A stretch of DNA of 64,000 nt from Frondihabitans sp. PhB188 (GCF_003752365.1 NZ_RJUO01000002.1:744001-808000); one strand, 5' to 3'; positions 7,642 through 17,147 are shown, numbered from the stretch's first letter. The notes: generated by a model not told the origin, from the sequence alone. Numbers and translations: made by a program.

Positions 7642-9284
7642 GCGCCGGCTCGCAGCCGCAGGAGGTCGTCGGCGACGAGTCCGGCCGTGATCCGCTCGGC
7701 GAGCGCGGCGATGGTCAGCGACGGGTTGGCGCCGGTCGAGGTCGGGCAGAGGGCGCCGTCGACGACGTAGAGCCCGGCATGGACTCCGCCGCGACCGTCG
7801 AAGACTCGCCCGCGGGAGTCGCAGGCACCCGCGTCGGCGGTGTCGGCGAGCACGGCGCCGCCGAGAGGGTGGACCGTGATCGGCGTGTACGAGGGCTTCC
7901 CTCGCGCCATCAGAGCGTGCCGGGGGTTGGCGACCAGGGTCGCCTCGGCGTCTTCCGACAGCAGCGCGATGTCGCTGGCCTCGGCGGCGAACACGCCGTG
8001 GGTGCCCGAGTCGCGCCAGACCACGCGCGGTGCTCCGCGGCGGTCGAGGATGATCCGTCCCCGGGAGCCGTCGCCTCCCATGGCGAGCCACACCTGCGAG
8101 TGCTCCAGCGCGCCGCAGCCGGGCGGACAGCCGCCCGCGCGGATGTCGCACCACACCTTCTGGTCGCGCTGCAGCGCGAACCGGGCGCCGAGGATCCGCC
8201 GCAGGATCTCGCCGATGCCGTGCGGGATCGCGCCGTCCTGCACGAGGTGCCCGCCGGTAGGCGTCCGCAGATCGACCATCTCGGTGATGGTCGGGCCGGT
8301 CCGGAAGTCGGGGTCGAGCTGGTCGGCGGCGCCCAGGCCGGTGCGCCGGTCGGTCGAGTTGTAGGCCACGGCGAGCGCGTCTCCGTTGCCCGAGAAGCGG
8401 TCGCCGAGCGCGGGTGAGAGATCGAGCTGGGTGCTGCGGAGGAGGATGCCGGTGGTGCCGATCGCCCCGGCACCGAGGACTACCAGGTCGCAGCTCACCT
8501 CGAACGGGACAACCGTCGCGCGGCGACCGCGCTGCTCGTACCGGCGCCCGCGGACCACCCACCGCCTTCCGGCGTGAGGCGACGGCGCAACGGTATCGAC
8601 CTCGACCCGCGTGACGAGACGGGCGCCGGCCCGGACGGCGGCCGGAAGATAGTTCGTCCAGAGCGTGCCCTTGGCGCCGACATTGCAGCCGGTCATGCAG
8701 TTGCCGCAGAGGGTGCACTGCGGCTGCACGACGCCGTGGGCGTTGAGAGGCTCGGGCCGGGTGAGGTTGATGGCCACGGGCACGCGCGTCGACGCCGTGC
8801 CATGGGCGTCGGCCAGGCTGCCGAGGGCCGCGGCCTTGGCGAACGTCGGACCCTGCCACGTCTCCGGGCGCATCATCGCCCGGACGCGGTCGAACCACGG
8901 GGCCATCGACGCGGCAGTGATCTCGGCGGGCCACCCCTCGGTGAAGACCTCGGGACGCGGCTCGAGCAGCACGTTCGCGTAGATGAGTGAGCCGCCGCCG
9001 AGACCGGAGGCGACGAGCGAGTCGATGTCGCGGCCGAAGGTGAGGTCGAACAGCCCGTCGGGATTCCGCTTGGTCCGAACCGACGACCTCACCTCCGAGA
9101 ATTCGGTCGGGAACTCCCCGGGCAGCCACTCTCGGCCGCGCTCCAGCACGACGAGGTCGCCGTCGGCCACCTGCGGCGCGAGGCGGGCAGCGGCGACGGA
9201 CGCTCCGAAGCCGGAGCCGATCACGACGACCTCGCAGTCGGCAGGCATCGCGTCGCTCGCGAGCCGGGTGAATGGTGCGCTCAT
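7638..9284 (-). CDS. GMC-family flavoprotein oxidoreductase (cholesterol-oxidase-like)
   Basis: 548 residues. VVVIGSGFGASVAAARLA near the N-terminus is the FAD-binding Rossmann motif, and the C-terminal block VHPLGGAVLADTADAGA plus TGANPSLTIAALAERI is the GMC active-site and FAD-contact region. A cysteine-rich stretch CTLCGNCMTGCNVGAKGT (about residues 190-207) is characteristic of the cholesterol-oxidase-like branch. No signal peptide is visible, in contrast to the GMC paralogue upstream. It overlaps the genes on both sides by four bases. GMC enzymes oxidise alcohols using FAD; the substrate here is not deducible. Confidence 0.88.
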   Translation of the reverse strand: MSAPFTRLASDAMPADCEVVVIGSGFGASVAAARLAPQVADGDLVVLERGREWLPGEFPTEFSEVRSSVRTKRNPDGLFDLTFGRDIDSLVASGLGGGSLIYANVLLEPRPEVFTEGWPAEITAASMAPWFDRVRAMMRPETWQGPTFAKAAALGSLADAHGTASTRVPVAINLTRPEPLNAHGVVQPQCTLCGNCMTGCNVGAKGTLWTNYLPAAVRAGARLVTRVEVDTVAPSPHAGRRWVVRGRRYEQRGRRATVVPFEVSCDLVVLGAGAIGTTGILLRSTQLDLSPALGDRFSGNGDALAVAYNSTDRRTGLGAADQLDPDFRTGPTITEMVDLRTPTGGHLVQDGAIPHGIGEILRRILGARFALQRDQKVWCDIRAGGCPPGCGALEHSQVWLAMGGDGSRGRIILDRRGAPRVVWRDSGTHGVFAAEASDIALLSEDAEATLVANPRHALMARGKPSYTPITVHPLGGAVLADTADAGACDSRGRVFDGRGGVHAGLYVVDGALCPTSTGANPSLTIAALAERITAGLVADDLLRLRAGA

Positions 9285-11277
9285 CGGGCGCCTCCTTCGG
9301 TGGGTGCCGCTCGATCGCTGCGGACGGAGTCAGCGATGATCTCGCTCGCGGCTCTCTCGGCCATGGCGAAGATGGTCATGAGGGGAAAGAGCGCGGGGAT
9401 CTCGGGAAAGACGGAGGCGTCGACCACGCGGACCCCGTCGGCCCCGCGCAGACGGAATCGCGAGTCGAGCACGGCCATCGGGTCGCCGTCGCTCCCCATG
9501 CGGGCGCTGCAGCTGGCATGGTGCCCCCACGTGTCGCGCCGGATGAGGTCGTCGAGATCGGAGTCGGACTCGACGTCGGGCCCGGGATACGTCTCGATGT
9601 CGGTGACCCCGTCGGAGAAGCGGAGATGCCGAGCGGTCTCGTTGATGCTCCTCGCCCGGGCGATGCCCTCGCGCATCGCCGCCAGGTCGCGGTCGCTCTC
9701 GGGGCCGCCGCGGCCGTCTCCGAAGTACTTGAAGTTGATCGCCGGGGTGTCGGTGGGGTCGGCCGAGCGGAGGCGGACGGTTCCGTGGTTGCTGGTCGTG
9801 TAGCCGCGCAGCACGGCCCAGTTGAAGTGAGTGCCGCCGGCGAGACCGGCTGCTGCGAAGCCGGGCCGGTAGCCGGTGAAATTGGACGGCGCGCCGAAGA
9901 CGAAGAGCTCCGGATGGTCGGAGCCGCCCGCCACCTTCTGCTTGATGCCAATGAGGATCCCGTTCGAGCGGTAGAGCGCGTTCGGGTCGTCGGCACGCCA
10001 CTGCGCCACGCCGGGGTCGCCGGGAGCGCCGTAGGTGGCGCCGCGCAGCACGGAGAACGGACGGTCGTACTCGGTGACGACCGTCATCTCGTAGCGGTCC
10101 TGGAGGTTCGCGCCGACGCCCGGGAGGTCGAGGACGGGCTCGATGCCGTGCTCGCGCAGGTGAGCCGCGGGGCCGACGCCCGACAGCAGCAGCAGCTGGG
10201 GCGTGTTGAAGGCGCCCGCCGCGACGATCACCTCGCGGCGCACGGTCACCCGCCGTCGAGCCGCCCGCCGCTCGGCGTGGGACAGCCTGCGCTGACGGGG
10301 ACTCGCCGCGTAGGCGTTCGGCGCCAGCAGGACGTCGAGCCCGACCGCCCTCGGCCGCGAGCCGCCCTCGTCGAACACGATGCGCTCCACGAGCGCGTCG
10401 GTCTGAAAGAACAGGGTGCCGGCCAGACGGGGCGCCGCCTCGAGGAGCCGCTCGCGGGCGCCGTAGCGGCGGCCGTCGCGCGTGGACTGAGGCACGAGGG
10501 TCGCGCCCTCACGGAGCGATTCGATGGCGAGAGGGTCGTTGGGGTCGAACAGGGTGCCCCCGACACGGCCGTTGACCGCGTCGACCGCCGTGGCGGGCCC
10601 CGCCTGACCGGCCGTGTCGACCACGGCCGCCGTGACGATCCGCGCCAGCACGGGGTCTTTCGCGAGAAGCGTCGCCGGTGACGTCTCGATGGGAAGCCAC
10701 TCCCGCACCCGGCGCTCGAACGGCGCCATTCCGAGGGCGTTCCAGCTGGGATCGCCGATCGCCCGGCCGATGCGGTCCCAGTCGTCGTTCTCGGGCGCCA
10801 GCATGAGCATCGCGTGGTGCGCGGTGCACCCGCCGAGGGTCGACGCCCGAGGGTAGAGCACGCCGTCCTCCTCCCGGACGAACGCGGAGCCGTGCAGCGC
10901 GCGGTCGGTGTAGTGCCGGACGTGGAAGTCCCAGCTCATCTCGGGATCACTCGACGCGAACAGGTGGAAGGCGGGGATCGAGTACACGTCGCGTCGGTCT
11001 TCGCCGGCCCCGCCTCGACGACGAGGACGCTGTGACCCGCCTCGGCGAGACGGACGGCGACCGGGCCGCCGCCTGCTCCTGCGCCGATGACGACGTAGTC
11101 GAACTCGTCGCGGTCGGCGAGGGCGTTCGTGTCGGTCACCGGGCGGCGCGGGCCGGCGTCGACGCGCGGGGTGAACCCCGGCTGCGCCGACGCGACCCCT
11201 GCGACGGCCGCGGCGGCGCCGATCGCGCCGACCCCGGCGGCCACGAAGCCGCGGCGGGTGACGGTGGGGCGGGTCAC
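9281..11277 (-). pseudogene. Tat-signal GMC oxidoreductase with a 1-base frameshift
   Basis: Start GTG at 11277, in a GTGA overlap with the membrane gene. The N-terminus contains TRRGFVAAGVGAIGAAA, a twin-arginine signal, then FDYVVIGAGAGGGPVAVRLA, the FAD-binding motif. The first frame reads HSVLVVEAGPAKTD and then leaves GMC-like sequence, while the conserved continuation DVYSIPAFHLFASS is in the next frame. The switch falls at the four-C run 11008-11011; one extra C there would join the halves into about 665 residues. Downstream GMC blocks (GGCTAHHAML, GAFNTPQLLLLSGVGP, GVGANLQDR, CSARMG) are intact. Either a recent inactivating deletion or a sequencing error in a homopolymer. Confidence 0.8.
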
Positions 11278-12404
11278 CGCGAGTTCCTGCTGTCGAGACC
11301 GAGGCCGAGCGCCGCGACGGCGGCCGACAGAGCGAACAGCACGAGGACGACCCCGGCGAAGGGGAGCGGAGCCACGACGACGAACGCGAGCCCGACGGCG
11401 ACGAGGATGCCGAGCCGGGTCGACGTCGCCTCGCGCCGGAGGACGATGTCGACGACGGCCGGGACAGCGAGGGACAGCGCCGCCACGACCGTGGCCGCCG
11501 TCGCACCGCCGAGCACGGCCGCGGCTACCGTGGCGATCAGCAACCCGCAGTACTCGAGGACCCGGTGGGTGCGGGGCCGCACGTCGCTCAGCAGAGCCAC
11601 GACGATCGCCGCGCACAGGCACGCGACGCCCAGCAGGAGACCCGGCCACGGCGAGCGCGGCTCGAGGAGGCCGGCCACGGCCGGGATGCCGCCCAGCGCG
11701 ATCTGCGCGACGAGCACGACCGACGCCGTCAGCCGCATCAGCGGCCACAGGCGCTCGTAGGTGGGGCGGTCGACCCGTCGCGCCCCGATCAGGACGGCGA
11801 GGGCGGTGAATCCGGCGAGCGTGGCGACGTCGGCCCCGTCGACCGCCGGGCCGTCGTGGGTGAGCGGGTGCACGGCGAGAGCCGCGGTGAGGGGAATCAG
11901 GATCGTCGTCGACACGACGACGGTGCGCGACAGGCCGACGGCGCTGGTCCACCAGACGCCGGCGAGTGCGGCCACGATCCCGGCCAGCGGAAACACCCCG
12001 TAGACGTGCGCGATCGCCGACCAGACGAAGGCGAGCCACTGCGTCGCCGCGAAGTGGACAGGCGAGCGGAACCACAGGGCGAGCACGGCGTTCACTGCGA
12101 CGATGGCGACGAGCGCGACCAGCAGGCCGCCGCCGATCCCGGCCAGGGTCGACCCGGCCGACAGGGCGAACGCGGATGCCACCCCGGCCCACCCGGCGAG
12201 GGCCCGGGCGCTTTCGACCTGGCCCCGGGACGCGAGGAGCCGCCCCCGCACGACGAGCGCCGCCGTCGCAGCGGCCAGGACGGTGGGAATCACCCATCCC
12301 GCGAGAAGCGGCAGCGCCTCGCCGACGAGGAGCACGACCGCCGATACCGCGATGGCGGCGGCGACCGTGGTGACGGCGAGGTGCCGTGAGGTGGGTGTGG
12401 TCAT
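11274..12404 (-). CDS. polytopic membrane protein of unknown function
   Basis: 376 residues from the ATG at 12404 (an ATG 18 bases upstream is also possible). About ten to twelve hydrophobic segments alternate with short Arg-rich loops (for example LAVTTVAAAIAVSAVVLLVG, LLVALVAIVAVNAVLALWF, VLVAQIALGGIPAVAGLL). I do not recognise a family. It is the first gene of the operon that continues with the Tat-exported GMC enzyme, overlapping it by GTGA. It could be a transporter or an electron-accepting membrane partner, but this is only context. Confidence 0.65.
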   Translation of the reverse strand: MTTPTSRHLAVTTVAAAIAVSAVVLLVGEALPLLAGWVIPTVLAAATAALVVRGRLLASRGQVESARALAGWAGVASAFALSAGSTLAGIGGGLLVALVAIVAVNAVLALWFRSPVHFAATQWLAFVWSAIAHVYGVFPLAGIVAALAGVWWTSAVGLSRTVVVSTTILIPLTAALAVHPLTHDGPAVDGADVATLAGFTALAVLIGARRVDRPTYERLWPLMRLTASVVLVAQIALGGIPAVAGLLEPRSPWPGLLLGVACLCAAIVVALLSDVRPRTHRVLEYCGLLIATVAAAVLGGATAATVVAALSLAVPAVVDIVLRREATSTRLGILVAVGLAFVVVAPLPFAGVVLVLFALSAAVAALGLGLDSRNSR

Positions 12405-12581
12405 GACGGACGAGTCTACCAAAATGCAGAGTGTCAGATATTACAGATCGGAGAAGGATGCACCGGGCGAAGACGGACGCACAGCGCGCCGGAGGCGCCT
12501 TCCCAGCCTTCCCCGCTACGTTCGCGATATCTGTACCGGAGCACCTGCTCGAACCCGCGACTGAGAAGTCGATCCCCAGTC
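12405..12581. promoter_or_regulatory. divergent intergenic region between GMC operon and desaturase
   Basis: 177 bases separating two divergent starts. It is visibly more AT-rich near 12420-12450 than its surroundings and contains the inverted pair CAGATAT (about 12435) and ATATCTG (about 12527). Promoters for both directions must lie here or within the gene ends, but no convincing -35/-10 pair can be assigned by eye. Confidence 0.4.
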
Positions 12582-13736
12582 ATGGGAGATGACTTGTCCG
12601 TCCTCGATTCCCCCACGGTCGCCGACCCCGTGCCGACCCGGGTCCGCAACAGCGCCGAGCTTCCGGCCGGCTTCCGCGGCACCACCTCCGGCGCCACGTC
12701 GAAGCCCATCAGCACCTACACCGCCCTGCTCTCGCGCGTGCGGGACGCCGGCCTCCTCGAACGCCGCACCGGCTTCTACATCGGCATGTTCGTGGTCGTC
12801 ACCCTGCTGCTCGCCGCCGCCGTCGCCGGGTCGTTCCTGCTCGGCGACAGCTGGTTCCAGCTCCTGATCGCCGGCGGCATCGGCCTGCTCTTCACGCAGT
12901 ACGCCTTCCTCGCTCACGAGACGGCGCACCGCCAGGTGTTCTCGTCGGGCGTCGTCTCCGACCGGGTCGGCCGAATCCTCGCGTCGGGCGTCGTCGGCAT
13001 GAGCTACGCCTGGTGGACCTCGAAGCACACCAAGCACCACGGCAACCCGAACACGATCGGGCGCGACACCGACATCGACTACGACACCGTGTCGTTCCTC
13101 GAGCAGGACGCCGTCAAGCAGCGCGGCCTCAGCCGCCTGTTCACGCAGAAGCAGGGCTACGCCTTCTTTCCCATCCTGCTGTTCGAGGGCGTGAACCTCC
13201 ACCTGCTCTCGTACCGCACGCTCTTCGGGCGCGGCAAGGTCGACAAGCGCTGGCACGAGATCGCCATGGTCACGGTGCGCTTCACCGTCTACCTCGGCCT
13301 GATCTTCTGGTTCCTCCCGGTCGGCATGGCGTTCGCCTTCGTCGGCGTGCAGCTCGCGATCTTCGGCCTCTACATGGGCTCGGCCTTCGCGCCGAACCAC
13401 ATCGGCATGCCGATCATCCCCGAGGGCAGCCGCGTCGACTTCCTGTCGAAGCAGGTCCTCACCTCGCGCAACATCACCGGCGGCGGCTTCATGACCTTCG
13501 CGATGGGCGGCCTCGACTACCAGGTCGAGCACCACCTCTTCCCGAGCATGGCCCGACCGCACCTCCGCAAGGCCTCGAAGATGGTGCGCGAGCACTGCCT
13601 CGAGCACGGCGTCCCCTACACCCAGAACAGCCTGCCGCAGGCGTTCGGCACCGTCATCCGCTACCTCAACCGCGTCGGCCTCGCCGCGCGTCGCCCGTTC
13701 GACTGCCCGATGGCGGCGGAGCTCCGCCCACGCTGA
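12582..13736 (+). CDS. membrane fatty-acid (acyl-lipid/acyl-CoA) desaturase
   Basis: 384 residues with the three histidine boxes of integral-membrane desaturases: HETAH near residue 112, HTKHH near residue 148 and QVEHHLFP near residue 311. Four hydrophobic segments lie in two pairs between them. These di-iron enzymes introduce double bases into acyl chains using oxygen and are commonly cold-responsive. The order and spacing resemble linoleoyl-CoA/delta-6-type desaturases of actinobacteria, but regiospecificity cannot be read. It is monocistronic and divergent from the GMC operon. Confidence 0.9.
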   Translation: MGDDLSVLDSPTVADPVPTRVRNSAELPAGFRGTTSGATSKPISTYTALLSRVRDAGLLERRTGFYIGMFVVVTLLLAAAVAGSFLLGDSWFQLLIAGGIGLLFTQYAFLAHETAHRQVFSSGVVSDRVGRILASGVVGMSYAWWTSKHTKHHGNPNTIGRDTDIDYDTVSFLEQDAVKQRGLSRLFTQKQGYAFFPILLFEGVNLHLLSYRTLFGRGKVDKRWHEIAMVTVRFTVYLGLIFWFLPVGMAFAFVGVQLAIFGLYMGSAFAPNHIGMPIIPEGSRVDFLSKQVLTSRNITGGGFMTFAMGGLDYQVEHHLFPSMARPHLRKASKMVREHCLEHGVPYTQNSLPQAFGTVIRYLNRVGLAARRPFDCPMAAELRPR

Positions 13737-13762
13737 TCGCCTCCAGCATCTAGGGTCGAGTC

Positions 13763-14137
13763 ATGGCCGCCCTCGACGAACTCCGCACCGCGGAGGCGCG
13801 CCGCATGCTCGGCCTCGAAGACGGCACGGCTCTCCGCGCGCGGGCCGAGGCGTGGCTCGCCCAGGGCCTGATCTCGCCCAGCCTCGAGCTCCTCGCCGCC
13901 AGCTACGATCTGACCGACGGCGAGGCCCTGCGCCTCCTGCGCTCGGCCGCGGTCGAGCTCGACGTCGTGTTCGCGACGACGCAGAAGGCCCGCTCGCACT
14001 ACCTGACGGCGTCGATGTCGACCCTGACGACGGCCGAGGGAGTCGGCGGCATCGTCGCGGTCTCGAACGGGGTCACCGACGAGCTGACGGCGCGCGCCCG
14101 CCGGGCTCTGGCCCGGGTCTTCGGGCGCAGGAGCTGA
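13763..14137 (+). CDS. hypothetical helical protein
   Basis: 124 residues, mostly helix-forming and acidic at the N-terminus (MAALDELRTAEARRMLGLED), ending in the basic stretch RARRALARVFGRRS. No signal peptide, membrane segment or motif is recognised. It follows the desaturase by 26 bases and may share its transcript. Codon use is like its neighbours, which supports a real gene. Confidence 0.55.
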   Translation: MAALDELRTAEARRMLGLEDGTALRARAEAWLAQGLISPSLELLAASYDLTDGEALRLLRSAAVELDVVFATTQKARSHYLTASMSTLTTAEGVGGIVAVSNGVTDELTARARRALARVFGRRS

Positions 14138-14153
14138 CCGACTGCATGGTGAT

Positions 14154-14612
14154 CTACTGCTCCGTGGCCTCGACCCACCAGGTGAGCTCGTCGTCGATGT
14201 GCAGGTCGCGCCGCAGCTCGCCGTCCTTCACGTGCAGCACCTCGAAGTCGAGGTCGTAGAGGCTGCCGGTGGTGAGCCTGCCGGTGAGACGCAGGTGGGG
14301 CAGGAACTCGCCCGACCCCACGTCGTTGACGGTGTTCTCGACGCCGGCGATCCTCGACACGTCGATCGACGCCGCCTTCCACACGGGGTCGCACCCGGCG
14401 TAGAAGAGCACCCTGCCGCCGTCGACGACGGCGGTGAGGAACGACTCGCCGACGATCGCCAGCTCACGGTCGCCGTGCACGGCCTCGAGGCTCCGGAGCA
14501 CGATGCGGGTCGCGAGCGGCGCCAGCAGGTGCTTGGGCTCGGCGGTCGGGTGCAGCTCGGCGACCTCCGCCTGGCGGGCGAGGGCTTCGTGATCATGCGC
14601 TGTAGTGGCCAT
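14154..14612 (-). CDS. hypothetical cytosolic protein
   Basis: 152 residues with no membrane segment. The second half reads as alternating strands (RLTTGSLYDLDFEVLHVKDGELRRDL), somewhat like small beta-rich sensor or PH-like domains, but I do not recognise a family. It is convergent with the preceding gene and divergent from the aldo/keto reductase gene; its ATG is followed upstream by about 90 bases shared with that gene's promoter. Confidence 0.55.
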   Translation of the reverse strand: MATTAHDHEALARQAEVAELHPTAEPKHLLAPLATRIVLRSLEAVHGDRELAIVGESFLTAVVDGGRVLFYAGCDPVWKAASIDVSRIAGVENTVNDVGSGEFLPHLRLTGRLTTGSLYDLDFEVLHVKDGELRRDLHIDDELTWWVEATEQ

Positions 14613-14699
14613 GCGCGAGACGGTAGACCTCGCGACCGGGCAGGCGTCGGTCGGGGTACGCCCGGCCCGACGACGCCTGCCGGGTCTAGCGTCCCCCTC

Positions 14700-15731
14700 A
14701 TGGACTATAGAAACCTCGGCAACTCAGGAACCATCGTGTCGGAGCTGACACTCGGGACCATGACCTTCGGCGCAGAAGCCGACGAGCAGACCTCCCACCA
14801 GATCCTCGACACCTTCGTGGAGCACGGCGGCACGTTCGTCGACACCGCCGACGTGTACTCGTCGGGTGTCTCGGAGTCGATCATCGGCTCCTGGCTCGCC
14901 GCGCACCCCACCGAGGCGCAGCAGATCGTGCTCGCCACCAAGGGCCGCTTCCCGATGGGCGACGGCCCCAACGACCTCGGCCTCTCGCGCCGCCACCTCC
15001 GCACCGCCCTCGACGCCTCGCTCACCCGCCTCGGAGTCGAGCACATCGACCTGTACCAGATGCACGCGTGGGACGCCCTGACCCCCATCGACGAGACGCT
15101 GCGCTTCCTCGACGACGCCGTCGCCGCCGGCAAGATCGGCTACTACGGCTTCTCGAACTACCTCGGCTGGCAGCTCACCAAGGCCGTGCACCGCGCCGCG
15201 GCCCTCGACCTCGTGCCGCCGGTGACGCTGCAGCCGCAATACTCCCTGCTCGTGCGCGACATCGAGCACGAGATCGTCCCCGCCTCGCTCGACGCGGGCA
15301 TCGGCCTTCTGCCCTGGTCGCCCCTCGGCGGCGGCTGGCTCACCGGCAAGTACAAGCGCGACGAGTCGCCCACGGGAGCCTCGCGCCTCGGTGAGAACCC
15401 GGCCCGCGGCATGGAGGCGTGGGAGGCCCGCAACGGCGACCAGCGCACCTGGGACATCCTCGACGCCGTCCAGGCGACCGCTAAGGACCACGACGCGACG
15501 GCATCGCAGGTCGCCATCGCCTGGCTCCTCGAGCAGCCCGCCGTGACGAGCGTCATCCTCGGCGCGCGCACGGTCGACCAGCTCGTCGACAACCTCGGCG
15601 CGAGCGGCCTCGGACTGAGCGCCGGCGACGTGGCCACGCTGTCGGCGGCGAGCGCCCCGGCGGCCGACGACTACCCGTACGGGGTGGCCGGCGTCGCGCA
15701 GAGGGTCAGGAAGATCGGGGGCGGGCGCTAG
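14700..15731 (+). CDS. aldo/keto reductase
   Basis: 343 residues from the ATG at 14700 (MDYRNLGNSGTIVSEL). It is an NADPH-dependent aldo/keto reductase of the YajO/YghZ-like type. GGTFVDTADVYSSG carries the catalytic Asp and Tyr, LATKGRFPMG the catalytic Lys, and HIDLYQMHAWD the active-site His region. SVILGARTVDQLVDNL near the C-terminus is the cofactor-binding segment. The physiological substrate is unknown. Monocistronic; it ends next to a near copy of the dispersed 12-mer. Confidence 0.92.
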   Translation: MDYRNLGNSGTIVSELTLGTMTFGAEADEQTSHQILDTFVEHGGTFVDTADVYSSGVSESIIGSWLAAHPTEAQQIVLATKGRFPMGDGPNDLGLSRRHLRTALDASLTRLGVEHIDLYQMHAWDALTPIDETLRFLDDAVAAGKIGYYGFSNYLGWQLTKAVHRAAALDLVPPVTLQPQYSLLVRDIEHEIVPASLDAGIGLLPWSPLGGGWLTGKYKRDESPTGASRLGENPARGMEAWEARNGDQRTWDILDAVQATAKDHDATASQVAIAWLLEQPAVTSVILGARTVDQLVDNLGASGLGLSAGDVATLSAASAPAADDYPYGVAGVAQRVRKIGGGR

Positions 15732-15765
15732 TTCCTGCGCCCTCGGGTCTCGCAGGATCGCGCCG

Positions 15766-16572
15766 TCAGGCGCCGCCGAACCTCTCGGTGCGGATCAGGG
15801 CGGGGTCGTGGCCGAGCTCGACGAGCGACGCCGCGACCGCCGCCACGAACCCGTTGGGGCCGCAGACGAACACGGACGCGCCCGGCGGCAGCACGAGGCT
15901 CTCGATCACGGCGGTGTCGAGCCGGCCGGGCGGGCGCGACGACCCGGGCGGCGCGACGCGGGTGTACACGCGGTCGACCGTCGCCGTTCCTGCGGCCTCG
16001 AGCGCAGCGAGCTCGGTGCGGAAGTACTCGGACGCAGGAACTCGCATGGAGTACACGAGCCGGAACTCGGCGGCGCTCGTCGCGCTCGCGGCCCGCGCCC
16101 GCAGCATGGCCATGAGCGGCGCCACGCCCGAGCCGCCGCCGATCAGCTGCACGGGAGCGGGGTCGGCCTCGTGCCACACGAACCACCCGCCGATCGGGCC
16201 GCGGATCTCGACCGGGTCGCCGACCTCCAGCCCGTCGACCAGGTAGGGCGACACCTCGCCGTCGGCGAGCTTCTCGACGGTGAGCTCGACCTCGTCGGCG
16301 GCGAGCGCGTGCCCCGCGGGGCCGCGGCTCGGAACGGCCGACAAGGAGTACGAGCGGACGGCCTGGTAGCCGTCGTCGGCGGTCAAGCGCACGTCCACGT
16401 GCTGCCCGGGGAGCACGTCGGGGCCGCCCGACCCGCCCGACCCGGCAGAACCGCCGGACCCGCCCGACCCGTCAGAACCGCCGGACCCGTCGATGCGGAG
16501 GCGGATCGTGCGAGCGCTGCTCGTCTCGGACCGGGCGCCGACGCAGACCGCCCGGCGCCAGGTACCCGTCAC
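15766..16572 (-). CDS. FAD/NAD(P)-binding reductase of the ferredoxin-reductase type
   Basis: 268 residues from a GTG at 16572 overlapping the TGA of the molybdenum enzyme (GTGA). RSYSLSAVPS binds the flavin, GPIGGWF contacts FAD, GGGSGVAPLMAML is the NAD(P) phosphate loop and VFVCGPNGFVAAVA is the C-terminal nucleotide-binding block. Near residues 24-45 there is a Gly/Ser/Asp low-complexity stretch inserted in the first beta-barrel strand region, encoded by a GC-rich repeat. It is the likely electron-transfer partner of the sulfite-oxidase-like protein. Confidence 0.85.
   Translation of the reverse strand: MTGTWRRAVCVGARSETSSARTIRLRIDGSGGSDGSGGSGGSAGSGGSGGPDVLPGQHVDVRLTADDGYQAVRSYSLSAVPSRGPAGHALAADEVELTVEKLADGEVSPYLVDGLEVGDPVEIRGPIGGWFVWHEADPAPVQLIGGGSGVAPLMAMLRARAASATSAAEFRLVYSMRVPASEYFRTELAALEAAGTATVDRVYTRVAPPGSSRPPGRLDTAVIESLVLPPGASVFVCGPNGFVAAVAASLVELGHDPALIRTERFGGA
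16421..16496. repeat. GC-rich repeat encoding a Gly/Ser linker
   Basis: Imperfect tandem units of the type GACCCGCCGGACCCG / CCGCCCGACCCG inside the reductase gene. They encode runs of GSGG on the minus strand and probably vary in copy number between strains. Confidence 0.7.
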
Positions 16573-17147
16573 GAGTAGCGCTCCTCCTTCCACGGGTCGC
16601 CGTGGGAGTGGTAGCCGAGGCCCTCCCAGAACCCGGGGGTGTCCGTGGGCATCGTCTGGATGCCCTGGACCCACTTCGCGCTCTTCCAGAAGTAGAGGTG
16701 CGGGATGAACAGGCGCGCCGGCCCGCCGTGGTCGGGGGCGAGCGGCTGACCGTCGAAGGTGTGCGCGATCCACGCCTTGCCCCCGAGGAGGTCGGCGAGC
16801 GGCACGTTCGTCGTGTAGCCGCCGTAGCTGCGGGCCATGGCGAACTCGTGCTCGGTGTCGAGGCCGTCGAACAGGGTGTCGAGAGAGACCCCGCGCCAGC
16901 GCGTGCCGAGCTTGGTCCAGCTCGTCACGCAGTGGATGTCGGTCGTGACGTCCTCCTGCGGGAGGGCCAGGAAGTCGTCCCAGCTGAGCGACTTCGCGCC
17001 GTTCTCCGTCGCGATCTGGAGCTCCCAGCGCTTGATGTTCGGCGTCGGCCCGGCCGAGAGCACCGGGAAGCCGCGCTCCAGGTACTGGCCCGGTGGCAGA
17101 TCCGAGGCGGCCTTGCGGCGACTCGCGGTACCGGTGAAACCGACCAA
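16569..17147 (-). CDS. sulfite-oxidase-like molybdopterin oxidoreductase
   Basis: 192 residues from a TTG at 17147, chosen because a strong AGGAGG lies five bases upstream and the protein then begins at the conserved LPPGQYLERGFPVL. The molybdenum-ligating cysteine is in TDIHCVTSWTKLGTRWRGV. SYGGYTTNVPL and GGPARLFIPHLYFWKSAKWV are further family blocks. No Tat signal, so a cytosolic enzyme. Such short sulfite-oxidase-like proteins are widespread in actinobacteria; substrate is uncertain. It is coupled to the flavin reductase downstream. Confidence 0.88.
   Translation of the reverse strand: MVGFTGTASRRKAASDLPPGQYLERGFPVLSAGPTPNIKRWELQIATENGAKSLSWDDFLALPQEDVTTDIHCVTSWTKLGTRWRGVSLDTLFDGLDTEHEFAMARSYGGYTTNVPLADLLGGKAWIAHTFDGQPLAPDHGGPARLFIPHLYFWKSAKWVQGIQTMPTDTPGFWEGLGYHSHGDPWKEERYS

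Noticed and set aside
7642-9129. N-terminal extension of the alpha/beta hydrolase through the GMC gene
   Set aside because: The extension is out-of-frame Arg-rich sequence; the GTG at 7641 followed by a signal peptide is the clear start.
12840-12850. Additional copies of the 12-mer such as TCGTTCCTGCTCGG
   Set aside because: Shares only the central TTCCTGC, which is common in high-GC coding sequence; not counted.
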